The translations under genes and the position numbers were made by a program. This document shows positions 46,585 to 57,261 of a DNA stretch of 64,000 nt, piece by piece. The notes beneath the pieces were generated by a model. It saw only the letters and a list, made by a program, of their open reading frames with translations. It made no database searches and was not told the DNA's origin. Numbering within the stretch: position 1 is the first letter of the stretch; each line of letters starts with the position of its first letter. The stretch lies in NCBI RefSeq assembly GCF_004332155.1, contig NZ_SJDV01000006.1, positions 124,001-188,000 of the forward strand, read 5' to 3'. This stretch comes from Gramella sp. KN1008. GTDB taxonomy: Bacteria > Bacteroidota > Bacteroidia > Flavobacteriales > Flavobacteriaceae.

Positions 46585-49500
46585 ATGAGGAAAATTACCT
46601 GTCTTTTGATTGTATTTCTAAGCGGGTTATTCGCCGGTTACGCGCAAACATTTTCTGTTAGCGGTACAGTAACCGATGAGAACAACATGCCATTGCTGGG
46701 CGTTAATGTAATTGTAGAAGGCGAAGCACGTGGTACCACCACAGATTTTGACGGAAACTATACGGTTGATAATCTCTCTGCGGGAGATGTGCTCCAGTTT
46801 AGTTATGTAGGTTTTCAAACCCGCGAAATAACCTTAACTAATCAACAAACGATTAATGTAGTGCTTCAAACCGATCAGGAAGCACTGGAAGAAGTGGTAG
46901 TAATTGGGTATGGTACCCAATCAAGGAAGGAAGTAACGGGAGCTGTAAGTACAGTAGGAAGTGAAACTATTGAGGAAATTAATCCGGTAAGGATAGAACA
47001 GGCCTTACAGGGTAGGGTCGCTGGAGTAAATATTAGTTCCAATTCCGGTTCCCCTGGTAGTGCGTCTACAATTAGTATTCGTGGTATAGCGACCAATGGA
47101 GATTCCAGGCCGCTTATTTTAGTAGATGGGGCCAGGATAGAAGACCTGAGTGTTATCAATCCCAATGATATTGAAAGTATTAGCGTATTAAAAGATGCGA
47201 CAGCTGGTATTTATGGGGTACAGGCTTCGAATGGAGTAATTCTTATTACTACAAAAGGAGGAAAGAAAAATACCGAACTCAGGGTAGATGTTGATGCCTA
47301 TACTGGAGTTCAGGAAACTAGCCGAAAACTTCCTGTATTAAATGCTACAGAGTATGCTGTTATTATTAATGAGGCATTTGCTGCTGGTGGAGAAAATCCT
47401 CCTTTTCCAAATTTTAGAAATCTTGGGGAAGGAACAGATTATCAGGATGAAGTATTCCAGCAGGCGTTACTTTCTGATATCAACTTGAATTTATATGGTG
47501 GTGGAGAAAAGATCGCATATGCCTTTGGGGGTGGTTATCTTCAACAGGATGGTATAGTTGGAGGTGATAAATCTAATTTTGAACGATTTACCGGGAAGGC
47601 TAATCTTACTTATGATATTCTAAAGGGATTAAAATTAAATACCTCTGCTATTTATACGCATTCCAATAGAAAAACCCTCGCAGAAAACGCATTGGGATCT
47701 GTATTATTCAACGCCGTTAATATGGCTCCAACCATTCCAGTTTTTGACGAAAATGGAGACTATAGTTTGGCTAATGGATTAGGAAACGAGGTTATTAACC
47801 CATTGGCTCAAATGGCCAACACATATAATAATTCACAAGTAGATAAAATTACCGGGACTGCCGGTTTAAGCTATGAATTTCTTGATCATTTCAAAGCGGA
47901 GACTAGGTATCAGTTTAATTATTCAGAAGTTAGAGGCTTCGGTTTTTCTCCAATTGTAGATTATGGTTCGGGGAAAGTTTTCAATATCGATAGAAGCTCT
48001 GTAACCGAAAGCACTAATTTCTATAGAGATTATCTTTTTGATGCGTTCTTATCTTATAACAATACATTTAGTGATGATCATAATGTAACAGCTTTAATCG
48101 GTACTTCTGTATCCAGGGAGACTGGGGACTTTTATGGTTTTACAGGGTATGATATTCCAGGTAATACGGTAGAGAATGCGAGTATCGAAAATGCATCAGA
48201 TGTAATTGATAATTATCGTAATGTGAGTAATAGGATCTACGATAAAAGGCTTCTATCCTATTTTGCCAGGTTACAGTATAATTACAAAGAAAAGTACTTA
48301 TTGTCAGGTGTGATAAGAAGGGATGGATCTTCAAACTTCGGGCCTGAAAATAAATTTGGATATTTTCCATCGGTTTCTGCAGGTTGGGTGATAAGTGAAG
48401 AGGATTTTTACGGTAATGGAGGTGCTGTAAACTTTCTTAAATTAAGAAGCAGTTATGGTATATTAGGTAATGACCGCATTGGGGCATATAGATATACTTC
48501 TCTGTTATCTGGTGAAGGAGTATATGTTTTTGATGATGAGCTTGTGTTTGGAAAAGCGATAGGACCGCTGTCTAATCCGCAGATCAGGTGGGAAGAGCAA
48601 ACAGCTTTTGATATAGGGATCGATGCCAGATTATTCAGTAATAAATTAGATGTTACCGTAGATTATTTTAAAAGACGCACCAACGATCTATTGTTGGTGT
48701 CACAGGTTTCCGGAATCTTAGGAGTTACAGCTCCCGGTTCTGAACCGCCAACTATAAATGGAGGATCTGTAGAAAATGAAGGATGGGAATTCTCTGCAAA
48801 CTATAAACAGTTAGTATCAGATGATTTCGATTTTAATATCAGTTATAACTTCACTGCACTGGAAAATAATGTGCTGGAAGTAAATAATGAAAGTGGATTT
48901 ATCCCTGGCGGATTCTTCGGGGTAAGTACAACAGATGTAGCAAGAATGGAAGCAGGCCACCCCATAGGTTATTTTTATGGTCTGGAAACTGACGGGGTTT
49001 TTCAAAATGCTTCTGAAGTAGCGGCAGGTAATCAACCCGATGCGAACCCTGGCGATCTAAGGTTTGTAGATCAGAATGGAGATGGTGAAATAAATTCATT
49101 AGACCGTGTAGATATTGGGGATCCTATTCCAGATTTCACTATGGGTCTTAACCTTGGTGTTAACTATAAGAATTTTGACTTTAGCGCTTATGCTTTTGCC
49201 TCATTAGGGAATGATATAGTAAGATCTTATGATAGAAATGGATTAAGAACCAATAGAACTGTTGATTATCTAAATAGATGGACTGGAGAAGGTTCAACAA
49301 ATTACTATCCTAGAGTAAGTAATGGATCCAATGATAACTTCGTATTTTCTGATTTCTTCGTAGAAGACGGGTCTTACCTAAGACTCCAGAATGTTCAGTT
49401 AGGTTATACTTTAAATGAAAATATATCAGAACAACTGGGGATTAGAACATTAAGGTTTTATGTTTCTGTGAATAATGCCTTTACCTTAACAGAGTACCAG

Positions 49501-49608
49501 GGATTTGATCCTTCGGCCTCATCTGGAGCTCCAATTGGAAGCGGTATAGATCAGGGCTTTTATCCTGTACCCAGGGTTTATCAAGCAGGTCTAAACTTCA
49601 AATTTTAA
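46585..49608 (+). CDS. SusC/RagA-type TonB-dependent transporter of the laminarin-type locus
   Basis: 1007 residues: signal peptide (MRKITCLLIVFLSGLFAGYAQ), carboxypeptidase-like domain (TVTDENNMPLLGVNVIVEG), SusC motif EEVVVIGYGTQSRKEVTGAV, plug (NPNDIESISVLKDATAGIYG) and barrel ending QAGLNFKF. It imports oligosaccharides with SusD. Gene order and the GH16/GH3 genes downstream point to beta-1,3-glucan (laminarin). Ends 5 bases before SusD. Confidence 0.92.
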   Translation: MRKITCLLIVFLSGLFAGYAQTFSVSGTVTDENNMPLLGVNVIVEGEARGTTTDFDGNYTVDNLSAGDVLQFSYVGFQTREITLTNQQTINVVLQTDQEALEEVVVIGYGTQSRKEVTGAVSTVGSETIEEINPVRIEQALQGRVAGVNISSNSGSPGSASTISIRGIATNGDSRPLILVDGARIEDLSVINPNDIESISVLKDATAGIYGVQASNGVILITTKGGKKNTELRVDVDAYTGVQETSRKLPVLNATEYAVIINEAFAAGGENPPFPNFRNLGEGTDYQDEVFQQALLSDINLNLYGGGEKIAYAFGGGYLQQDGIVGGDKSNFERFTGKANLTYDILKGLKLNTSAIYTHSNRKTLAENALGSVLFNAVNMAPTIPVFDENGDYSLANGLGNEVINPLAQMANTYNNSQVDKITGTAGLSYEFLDHFKAETRYQFNYSEVRGFGFSPIVDYGSGKVFNIDRSSVTESTNFYRDYLFDAFLSYNNTFSDDHNVTALIGTSVSRETGDFYGFTGYDIPGNTVENASIENASDVIDNYRNVSNRIYDKRLLSYFARLQYNYKEKYLLSGVIRRDGSSNFGPENKFGYFPSVSAGWVISEEDFYGNGGAVNFLKLRSSYGILGNDRIGAYRYTSLLSGEGVYVFDDELVFGKAIGPLSNPQIRWEEQTAFDIGIDARLFSNKLDVTVDYFKRRTNDLLLVSQVSGILGVTAPGSEPPTINGGSVENEGWEFSANYKQLVSDDFDFNISYNFTALENNVLEVNNESGFIPGGFFGVSTTDVARMEAGHPIGYFYGLETDGVFQNASEVAAGNQPDANPGDLRFVDQNGDGEINSLDRVDIGDPIPDFTMGLNLGVNYKNFDFSAYAFASLGNDIVRSYDRNGLRTNRTVDYLNRWTGEGSTNYYPRVSNGSNDNFVFSDFFVEDGSYLRLQNVQLGYTLNENISEQLGIRTLRFYVSVNNAFTLTEYQGFDPSASSGAPIGSGIDQGFYPVPRVYQAGLNFKF

Positions 49609-49613
49609 TAATA

Positions 49614-51110
49614 ATGAAGATGAAAATAAACACAATTAAGAATCGAATTATCTTCACTTTAATAGCCGCATTCGCTATTTCGTGTAGTGATGATTTTGTA
49701 GATGTACAGTCTGAAAATGAAGATTCAGCTAACTTCTTTAATTCTGAAGAAGATTACCAGGATGCACTGGTAGCTGCCTATGATCCATTACAAAGCACAT
49801 ATATTAATGTGATGCTCGGGGAAATTGCAGGAGACAATACTGTAGCAGGAGGTGAAGGTATCATTGAAGAAAAAGGCATCAGGGATGTTGACTTTTTTGA
49901 ATTGACAGAAGTTAATCCAGAATTAAGGAATCTATGGAACTGGATGTTTAACGGTGTGAACCGTGCCAATTATATAATGCAATATCAGGATAAGACCGAT
50001 TTTCCGGGTAAAGAGGAAGTGATCGCCCAGGCAAGGTTTTTAAGAGCCTATTATTATTTTGAATTGGTAAAATTCTTTGGCGATGTACCTTTAGTGATAG
50101 ATAAACCTCTGGAATTTGGAGATCAATATGAGGTTGATCGTACACCAAAAGAGGAAGTTTATGATCAGATTGAGGTTGATCTCATGTTTGCTGCAGAAAA
50201 TCTTCCTCCCACGCAGGCCCAGACAGGTCGCATTACCTCTGGGGCTGCCAATGCCCTTTTAGGTAAAGCCTATTTATATCAAAATCAATTTGAGGAAGCA
50301 GCTACGGCATTGGAGAAAGTGGTAAATGGACCTTATATGCTGGTCGAAGATTATGCGAGTATTTTTGAGCCGGAGGGAGAAAATGGCCCCGGATCTGTAT
50401 TTGAAATTCAATATACAGATAAAGAAGGAGGAAGCTTTAATTGCTTTCCATGTTCAGAAGGGAATATTGCAGTTGGTTATAGCGGCATCAGAGGATATAT
50501 TGGACCTATATATGATGAAGGTTTTGGTTTTAACCTTCCTACTCAGGACCTGGTAGAGGCGTATTCAGCAGGTGATATTAGGAAAGATGTAACAATCTTG
50601 GATATAGAAGCCCTGGCTGCAGAAACTGATGAAGAAATAGAATATGAGGAAGGATTTCAGCATACCGGTTTTTACAATAAAAAATATCTTCCAAGGAAGG
50701 GAGATTTAAATATTCCAGACGCAAACCTTACGAATCCTAATAATTACAGGGCAATTCGATATGCCGATGTCTTGTTAATGGCTGCAGAAGCTAATTATAA
50801 AAAACCATCAGCTAATGAAGAAAAGGCCAGGAAGTATCTAAATATGGTAAGAGAGCGAGCTGATTTAGATCCTGTAACCCTTAGCGGAAATGATCTGCTG
50901 GAACAAATTTATGAGGATAGAAGACTTGAATTAGCAGGAGAAGGACATAGGTTCTTTGACCTTGTAAGAACCGGTAGAGCTTCAGAAGTTTTAGGGGAAC
51001 TTGGTTTCCAGGAAAATAAACATAAGTTATTCCCAATTCCACTTATAGAAATTGAATTAGCCGGTAACCGTTGGAATAACAATCCAGGATACATACCTCA
51101 AAATAATTAA
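49614..51110 (+). CDS. SusD/RagB-type glycan-binding lipoprotein
   Basis: 498 residues, lipoprotein signal with lipobox AISC (Cys about residue 24). Family marks are ENEDSANFFNSEEDYQDALVAAYDPLQ, ARFLRAYYYFELVKFFGDVPLVI, RYADVLLMAAEANYKK, RRLELAGEGHRFFDLVRTG and a last NNPGY. It works as the lid of the upstream SusC. Confidence 0.93.
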   Translation: MKMKINTIKNRIIFTLIAAFAISCSDDFVDVQSENEDSANFFNSEEDYQDALVAAYDPLQSTYINVMLGEIAGDNTVAGGEGIIEEKGIRDVDFFELTEVNPELRNLWNWMFNGVNRANYIMQYQDKTDFPGKEEVIAQARFLRAYYYFELVKFFGDVPLVIDKPLEFGDQYEVDRTPKEEVYDQIEVDLMFAAENLPPTQAQTGRITSGAANALLGKAYLYQNQFEEAATALEKVVNGPYMLVEDYASIFEPEGENGPGSVFEIQYTDKEGGSFNCFPCSEGNIAVGYSGIRGYIGPIYDEGFGFNLPTQDLVEAYSAGDIRKDVTILDIEALAAETDEEIEYEEGFQHTGFYNKKYLPRKGDLNIPDANLTNPNNYRAIRYADVLLMAAEANYKKPSANEEKARKYLNMVRERADLDPVTLSGNDLLEQIYEDRRLELAGEGHRFFDLVRTGRASEVLGELGFQENKHKLFPIPLIEIELAGNRWNNNPGYIPQNN

Positions 51111-51125
51111 TAAAAAACATTCGAT

Positions 51126-53261
51126 ATGAAAATATTCAGATTTTTAGCAATGCTTACCGTCTCCGTCCTTTTGTTCACGGGTTGTGCAGACGATGATATT
51201 ACAAACTACGCCTTCGCGGAAGTTTCTGCTCCATCAAATGTGAGTGCAGATTTTAATGTAACCCAGGATGATACAGGAACCGTTACCATTACTCCAAGTG
51301 GAGAAGGAGCACAAATGTTTGAGGTTTATTTCGGGGACGTCGAAAATGAAACTCCGGTTGAAGTTCCTGCAGGAGAGAACGCAACTCATGTTTATGATGA
51401 AGGAGAATATGAGGTTAAGATCGTGGCTATTGGCTCTACCGGTTTAACCAGTGAATATAACCAGAAGCTTATAGTCTCATTTAAAGCACCGGAAAACCTG
51501 GAGATTAACGTAGATCAACCGGCTACTAATCCAAAAAAGATTACTGTAAGCCCTTCAGCAGATTACGCTACCCTTTTCGAAGTGTATTTCGGAGATGTGG
51601 ATGATGAGGAGCCAACCCAGGTGATGCCAGGTGAAAGCGTGGAACATACATACGATCCAGGGGTGTATGAAATAACTGTAATTGCGAAAGGCGCAGGTAG
51701 TGCTACTACAGAAGAAGATGCGATTGTTATTGTTCCTGAGGCTACAGATCCATTGAAGTTGCCTATTACGTATGATATTGGAACGGTAAGTTATGCTGCA
51801 GACACTTTTGGCGGAACAAGTTACGAGGTAGTTACAAATCCAGATATGTCAGGAATAAATACCACCGAATCTTATGTTGGAGCGATTACAAACTCTGGTG
51901 TTAACTGGGAAGGTATTGCTTACACTCTAGGAGAACCGGTAGACTTTAGCGGACCTGGGAAAACTATTTCTATGAAGGTTTGGTCTGATGTTGCTCTTCC
52001 GGTATTATTGAAATTTGAAGGGGGCATAAATGATGAAAGACAAACTGAAGTAACCGCAAACCATGGGGGTACTGGATGGGAAGAACTCACATTCAATTTT
52101 GCCACAGACGCGACAAAAAGTTACATAGACGGAACCCAGGGTGTTGGAGAACCTTTCGTGCCAACAGGACAATATGGTACTACGGTTCTATTCATTGATG
52201 GGCCTGGTACAAGTGCAGGTACTTTCTATATAGATGATATCAAGAAGCTTCCAGGAATGCCATTTAAATTACCGGTTACTTTCGATACTTTCGATGTGTA
52301 TACTGAGTCTATGATAATTCCTTTTGGAGGTACTTTCGAAGTGGTTGCTAATCCAGATACTTCCGGAGACAATCCTGATGCTAGCGATGTGGGATCATTT
52401 ACAAAAGGTGGTGGTCAGTATGAAGGCCTTACTTTCAAACTTGATGAATCTCTTGATTTCTCTGGTGATAATAAAACCATGAGTGTAACTCTTTGGTCAG
52501 ATCAGGCGTATGACGTACTATTTAAATTAGAAACAGGCGTAAATGGTGAAAGATCTAACGAGGTATTAGTTTCTCACTCTGGTTCTGGATGGGAAACCTT
52601 AACCTTTGATTTTAACAATGCGACTAAAAGTTATATAGATGGATCTCAGGGCGTTGGTGAACCATTTGTGCCAACAGGGGAATACGCATCTTTTTCAGTA
52701 TTCTTTGCCTTTGCTGAAGGTATAGGTGGAACATATTATATAGATGATATTTTCCGTGTAGGAGATGATATGGTTTCTCTTTATTCACTTGATTTTGATT
52801 CAGCTGCTAATTATCAAACTTCCGGTATTGGATTTAATGTAGTCACTAACCCGGAACAGTCTGGAATAAATGATTCAGATACAATGGTAGGAGAGTTAAC
52901 GAATGCTGGCTCTCAGTATGAAGCATTAACCATTGCATCGGATGTGGAAATCGATTTTTCAGGTTCTAATAAAACCATCACAATGAAGGTTTATTCTGAA
53001 ACTGCCTACCCGGTTCTGTTTAAACTTGAAACAGGAGTGAATGGTGAAAGAGCCAATGAGGTTGAGGTAAACCACGGTGGAACCGGTTGGGAAGAATTAA
53101 CTTTTGATTTCAATAATGCTAGAAAAAGTTATATAGATGGAAACCAGGGAGTAGGAGAGCCTTTTGTGCCAGTGGGTCAATACAATACTTATTCTATTTT
53201 TCTTGATTTTGCAGGTACTACAGCAGGTACTTTCTACATTGATGATATCGAACAGAATTAG
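51126..53261 (+). CDS. Three-repeat surface glycan-binding lipoprotein
   Basis: 711 residues with lipobox FTGC (Cys about residue 20). Residues 30-115 and 120-205 are PKD-like beta domains (FEVYFGDVENETPVEV and FEVYFGDVDDEEPTQV are near copies). Three tandem repeats of about 165 residues follow (about 209-375, 379-545, 549-711). Each runs from a LPxTFD strand through VxNPxxSGxN, a GERxNEV strand and KSYIDGxQGVGEPFVPxGxY to a final TFYIDDI. The repeats resemble jelly-roll carbohydrate-binding modules. The gene position is that of SusE/SGBP, so it probably holds the beta-glucan at the surface. Confidence 0.82.
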   Translation: MKIFRFLAMLTVSVLLFTGCADDDITNYAFAEVSAPSNVSADFNVTQDDTGTVTITPSGEGAQMFEVYFGDVENETPVEVPAGENATHVYDEGEYEVKIVAIGSTGLTSEYNQKLIVSFKAPENLEINVDQPATNPKKITVSPSADYATLFEVYFGDVDDEEPTQVMPGESVEHTYDPGVYEITVIAKGAGSATTEEDAIVIVPEATDPLKLPITYDIGTVSYAADTFGGTSYEVVTNPDMSGINTTESYVGAITNSGVNWEGIAYTLGEPVDFSGPGKTISMKVWSDVALPVLLKFEGGINDERQTEVTANHGGTGWEELTFNFATDATKSYIDGTQGVGEPFVPTGQYGTTVLFIDGPGTSAGTFYIDDIKKLPGMPFKLPVTFDTFDVYTESMIIPFGGTFEVVANPDTSGDNPDASDVGSFTKGGGQYEGLTFKLDESLDFSGDNKTMSVTLWSDQAYDVLFKLETGVNGERSNEVLVSHSGSGWETLTFDFNNATKSYIDGSQGVGEPFVPTGEYASFSVFFAFAEGIGGTYYIDDIFRVGDDMVSLYSLDFDSAANYQTSGIGFNVVTNPEQSGINDSDTMVGELTNAGSQYEALTIASDVEIDFSGSNKTITMKVYSETAYPVLFKLETGVNGERANEVEVNHGGTGWEELTFDFNNARKSYIDGNQGVGEPFVPVGQYNTYSIFLDFAGTTAGTFYIDDIEQN

Positions 53262-53269
53262 AAAAAACT

Positions 53270-54913
53270 ATGAAATATTTAAGAATTATTAATTTTATGA
53301 TCATCAGTATCCTGGCAATTAGTTGCCAGGAAGATGATCTGGGACTTGAAGATATATCTGTACCTACTAATTTAATTATAAATACAGATGTTAGCACAGA
53401 TGGGTCTGGGATAGTGAATTTCAATGTATCTGCAGACAATGCTTTTACCTATCAATTTAATTTTGAAGATGGTTCCAAGGAAACCTCTTTAGATGGAACT
53501 CTTGAAAAAAGATTTACCCGTATAGGTTTAAATCAATACCTCGTAACTGTTGTGGCATATGGCAAGGGAGGCGTAAGTAGTTCCAGAAGTATAGAGGTAG
53601 AAGTGGAAAGCACCTTCGATGATCCGGAAACCAAGCAATTTTTAACCGGAGGTAGTTCTAAAACCTGGTATATAGCTTCTGCGGTCTCAGGTCATCTGGG
53701 AGTAGGTCCAAGATTAGATCCAGGTTCAGGTGAAGTGAGAGCAGATGACGAGTATTTTAGTGCTGCAGCAGAATTTGGTCCGGAGTGTTTTTATGATGAT
53801 GAAATGATATTTTCACTAACAAACGAGGGTGATATAAAATATGTGTATAATGATTTTGGCGAAACCTTTGTGCAATGGAGCTTGACACCTCAGTTTGGGG
53901 GTAATGGAAATCAATTTCAAGATGAATGTCTTGCGGTTGGAGCCTCCGATGATATCGCGGTATCTTTAATACCTGCTTCATCCGGGATTTCCGAAGATCT
54001 TTCTACCGGTACTTCCATCCAGTTATCTGGCAATGCTTTTATAGCTTATTATGTAGATAATAGTGAGTATGAAGTACTGGAGATCAATGAAAATTTCATG
54101 TATTTACGTGTTATTCAGGGGAATGATCCTGCTCTAGCCTGGTATATTAAGTTAACTACGAATGCTGATGGAAGTGTTGTAAGCGATAGAAGTGAAGAGC
54201 CGGGTTTTCAATCTCAATTCACTACCGAGGTCTGGTCAGATGAATTTGAAGGAGATGCTCTTGATACCGATAAGTGGAATTATGCCATTGGAAATGGTGA
54301 AAATGGATGGGGTAATGGAGAAGCTCAGTACTATACTGATGCTGAAGACAACGTGAAAGTTCAGGATGGACACCTTATCATCACCGCTAAAAGAGAGGCT
54401 GAAAGCGGTTTCGATTTTACATCGGCAAGGATCACCACCAAGGATAAATATGAATTTACTTACGGTCGCGTTGAGGTTCGTGCCAAACTTGCCGAAGGTC
54501 AGGGTACATGGCCAGCGATCTGGATGTTAGGTGAAGGCTGGCCCGAAGAGTCCTGGCCTGGGGTAGGAGAAATGGATATTATGGAGTTCGTGGGAAATGA
54601 TCCCGACAGAATTTCTTCAGCCATACACTATACGGGTAACTCCGGTGGTGATGCAATTGTAGGTGAGGTAACGGGTGTAGATGATGTAACTTCTGAATTT
54701 CACGTTTACGAGGTAGAATGGACCGAAGATAAGATCACCTTTTTTATGGATGGTGTAAATCATTTGGAATTCGATAATTCGGATGCCACGCCATTCAATG
54801 ATGATTTTTACCTGCTTCTGAATGTTGCCATGGGTGGAAGCCTTGGAGGTACTATAGCAGATGACTTTCAGGAGTCATCAATGGAAGTGGATTATATAAG
54901 AGTATTTCAATAA
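53270..54913 (+). CDS. GH16 endo-beta-1,3-glucanase lipoprotein (laminarinase)
   Basis: 547 residues: lipoprotein signal (lipobox AISC), PKD-like domain (about 30-115), a linker domain (about 120-300), and a GH16 catalytic domain (about 315-547). Catalytic residues are in GEMDIMEFVG (Glu434, Asp436, Glu439), the beta-bulge form of laminarinases. The strand ARITTKDKYEFTYGRVEVRAKLA and the loop GEGWPEESWPG are typical. It would cut laminarin at the cell surface, anchored beside SusCD. Confidence 0.9.
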   Translation: MKYLRIINFMIISILAISCQEDDLGLEDISVPTNLIINTDVSTDGSGIVNFNVSADNAFTYQFNFEDGSKETSLDGTLEKRFTRIGLNQYLVTVVAYGKGGVSSSRSIEVEVESTFDDPETKQFLTGGSSKTWYIASAVSGHLGVGPRLDPGSGEVRADDEYFSAAAEFGPECFYDDEMIFSLTNEGDIKYVYNDFGETFVQWSLTPQFGGNGNQFQDECLAVGASDDIAVSLIPASSGISEDLSTGTSIQLSGNAFIAYYVDNSEYEVLEINENFMYLRVIQGNDPALAWYIKLTTNADGSVVSDRSEEPGFQSQFTTEVWSDEFEGDALDTDKWNYAIGNGENGWGNGEAQYYTDAEDNVKVQDGHLIITAKREAESGFDFTSARITTKDKYEFTYGRVEVRAKLAEGQGTWPAIWMLGEGWPEESWPGVGEMDIMEFVGNDPDRISSAIHYTGNSGGDAIVGEVTGVDDVTSEFHVYEVEWTEDKITFFMDGVNHLEFDNSDATPFNDDFYLLLNVAMGGSLGGTIADDFQESSMEVDYIRVFQ

Positions 54914-54942
54914 CTGTTTGTTTTTTGCTCAATTGTTAGATT

Positions 54943-54969
54943 TCCGGGGGTTAACTGCCCCCGGATTTT
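54943..54969 (+). terminator. Hairpin between GH16 and GH3 genes
   Basis: TCCGGGGG (54943-54950) pairs with CCCCCGGA (54958-54965) around a 7-base loop, then four T. A terminator or attenuator inside the locus, probably lowering transcription into GH3. Confidence 0.7.
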
Positions 54970-54981
54970 AAACTATCTATT

Positions 54982-57261
54982 ATGAAAAAAATATTAACTA
55001 CCATCACGTTTCTCACAATGGGAACGCTCGGGCTTTTTGCCCAGTCCAGTGACATTCCCAGTTCTGTGAAGGATGTGGAGAGAAAAGTAGATTCGGTACT
55101 CAGCCAGATGACCCTTGAAGAGAAAGTTGGCCAGATGGTGCAGTATAACGGGAGTTGGGACCTGACAGGTCCTGCCTCTGGAACAGATAATAAACAGAAG
55201 GAGGAGCGACTTAAAAACGGCCTTGTGGGCTCTATGCTTAATGTTATTTCTGTAGAAGCCACCCGTGAAGCTCAACGTTTGAACATGGAGAATTCCAGGA
55301 TTAAGATCCCTCTTATGTTTGGCTATGATGTGATTCATGGTTATAAAACCATTTTCCCGGTTCCGCTAGGCGAAACTGCCAGCTGGGATCTTGAGGCCAT
55401 GGAAAGTTCAGCTCGAATCGCAGCGATAGAATCTGTGGCTCACGGGATCAACTGGACCTTTTCACCTATGATCGATATTTCACGTGATGCCCGCTGGGGT
55501 CGTATCATGGAAGGATCGGGTGAGGATCCGTATCTCACTTCTAAAGTTGCTGTTGCCAAAGTAAAGGGTTATCAGGGTGATGATCTTTCCAATCCTAAAA
55601 CGATCGCTGCCACCGCCAAACACTTTGCCGGTTACGGCCTTGCCGAAGGTGGAAAGGATTATAATGCGGTAAATATTGGAAAAAATGAACTTCATAATGT
55701 CGTTCTACCTCCTTTTCATGCTGCGGCAGACGCTGGTGTGGCCACCTTTATGAACTCTTTCAATACAATAGATGGTGTTCCTGCTACAGGAAGTGAAAGT
55801 CTTCAGCGTGAAATTCTTAAGGGAGACTGGAACTGGAATGGGTTCGTGGTATCAGACTGGGGCTCAATAGCTGAAATGATCCCTCATGGTTTTGCGAAAG
55901 ATAAGATCCACGCTGCACAGATTGCCGTAAAGGCCGGGAGTGATATGGATATGGAAGGAGGTGCCTACGAAGCCGGACTTCAGCAACTGGTAGCCGAAGG
56001 AAAGATAGACGAAGCACTTATAGATGATGCAGTTAGAAGGATACTCCGTGTGAAATTCAAAATGGGACTTTTTGATGATCCTTACCGTTACATGGATGAA
56101 GATCTTATCAATTCCATTGCTTATGACGAACACAGGAAGACTGCCCGCGACATCGCGAAGAAATCAATCGTTCTTTTAAAGAATGAAAAGAATCTGCTGC
56201 CAATAGCCAATTCAGTCAATAAAATAGCGGTTATAGGTCCTCTGGCTGATGACAGGGATACTCCTATTGGAAACTGGCGTGCCCAGGGAGAAACCAATTC
56301 AGCGGTCTCAGTCCTTGAAGGATTGAAGAATGCTGTGGCAGAGAATACAGAGATAACTTATAGCAAAGGTGTTAGCCTGGGAGAAGGAGAAAGAAGTTTC
56401 CTTATGCCCCTGGAAATTAATGAAACTGACAGGTCTGGAATTCCTGATGCCGTAGAAAAGGCGAAGCAGGCCAACCTGGTAGTAATGGTACTTGGGGAAG
56501 ATGCATTTCAGTCGGGAGAAGGCCGTAGCCAGGCAAATGTAGGTTTGGCCGGACTGCAAATGGAATTACTGAAAGAAGTGCAAAAAGTGAATAGCAATAT
56601 CGTACTGGTCTTAATTAATGGTCGTCCGCTTGAGATCACATGGGCTTCAGAAAATATTCCTGCCATTGTGGAAGCATGGCAACTGGGTACCGAAAGTGGT
56701 AATGCCATAGCAGATGTCCTTCTTGGGAAATATAATCCTTCAGGTAAACTGCCGGTATCTTTTCCTCGGTCTGTAGGACAGGAACCCTTGTATTATAATC
56801 ACCTCAATACTGGTAGACCATATAGTGAACAGCACGTGACCTATGCACATTATTCCGATATTGAAAATGGTCCTTTATATCCATTTGGTTATGGGTTAAG
56901 CTATACCGATTTTGAATATGCAGAACCTGAACTTTCTTCTTCCACTCTTAATGCAGGAGAAGATATTACCCTTAGTGTACAAATTACCAACTCCGGTGAT
57001 GTTAAAGGTAAGGAAGTGGTACAGCTTTATATCCATGATCTGGTAGCCAGTCTGGCCCGACCTGTGAAAGAATTAAAAGGTTTTGAACTGGTTGAATTAG
57101 GTCCGGGTGAATCAAAGACAGTTGAATTCACTATTAGTGAGGAAATGCTTGAATTCTATTCTGCTTCCGGAAAATGGGAAGCTGAAAGCGGTGAATTTGA
57201 ACTAATGGTAGGAGGAAATTCTGAAGATGTAAAAACTCTAAAACTAAATTACCAGAAATAA
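54982..57261 (+). CDS. GH3 beta-glucosidase, periplasmic
   Basis: 759 residues with signal peptide (MKKILTTITFLTMGTLGLFAQ). The GH3 N-terminal barrel carries GRIMEGSGEDPYL and the nucleophile Asp292 in FVVSDWGS; the alpha/beta domain has GEDAFQSGEGRSQANVGL; a C-terminal Fn3-like domain begins near 650. The layout is BglX-like. It would release glucose from imported beta-glucan oligomers. Its stop codon overlaps the next ATG by one base (TAATG). Confidence 0.93.
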   Translation: MKKILTTITFLTMGTLGLFAQSSDIPSSVKDVERKVDSVLSQMTLEEKVGQMVQYNGSWDLTGPASGTDNKQKEERLKNGLVGSMLNVISVEATREAQRLNMENSRIKIPLMFGYDVIHGYKTIFPVPLGETASWDLEAMESSARIAAIESVAHGINWTFSPMIDISRDARWGRIMEGSGEDPYLTSKVAVAKVKGYQGDDLSNPKTIAATAKHFAGYGLAEGGKDYNAVNIGKNELHNVVLPPFHAAADAGVATFMNSFNTIDGVPATGSESLQREILKGDWNWNGFVVSDWGSIAEMIPHGFAKDKIHAAQIAVKAGSDMDMEGGAYEAGLQQLVAEGKIDEALIDDAVRRILRVKFKMGLFDDPYRYMDEDLINSIAYDEHRKTARDIAKKSIVLLKNEKNLLPIANSVNKIAVIGPLADDRDTPIGNWRAQGETNSAVSVLEGLKNAVAENTEITYSKGVSLGEGERSFLMPLEINETDRSGIPDAVEKAKQANLVVMVLGEDAFQSGEGRSQANVGLAGLQMELLKEVQKVNSNIVLVLINGRPLEITWASENIPAIVEAWQLGTESGNAIADVLLGKYNPSGKLPVSFPRSVGQEPLYYNHLNTGRPYSEQHVTYAHYSDIENGPLYPFGYGLSYTDFEYAEPELSSSTLNAGEDITLSVQITNSGDVKGKEVVQLYIHDLVASLARPVKELKGFELVELGPGESKTVEFTISEEMLEFYSASGKWEAESGEFELMVGGNSEDVKTLKLNYQK

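Noticed and set aside
49778..49969. Minus-strand open frames inside the SusCD and GH genes
   Set aside because: All lie within well-supported genes and lack signals, motifs or promoters.
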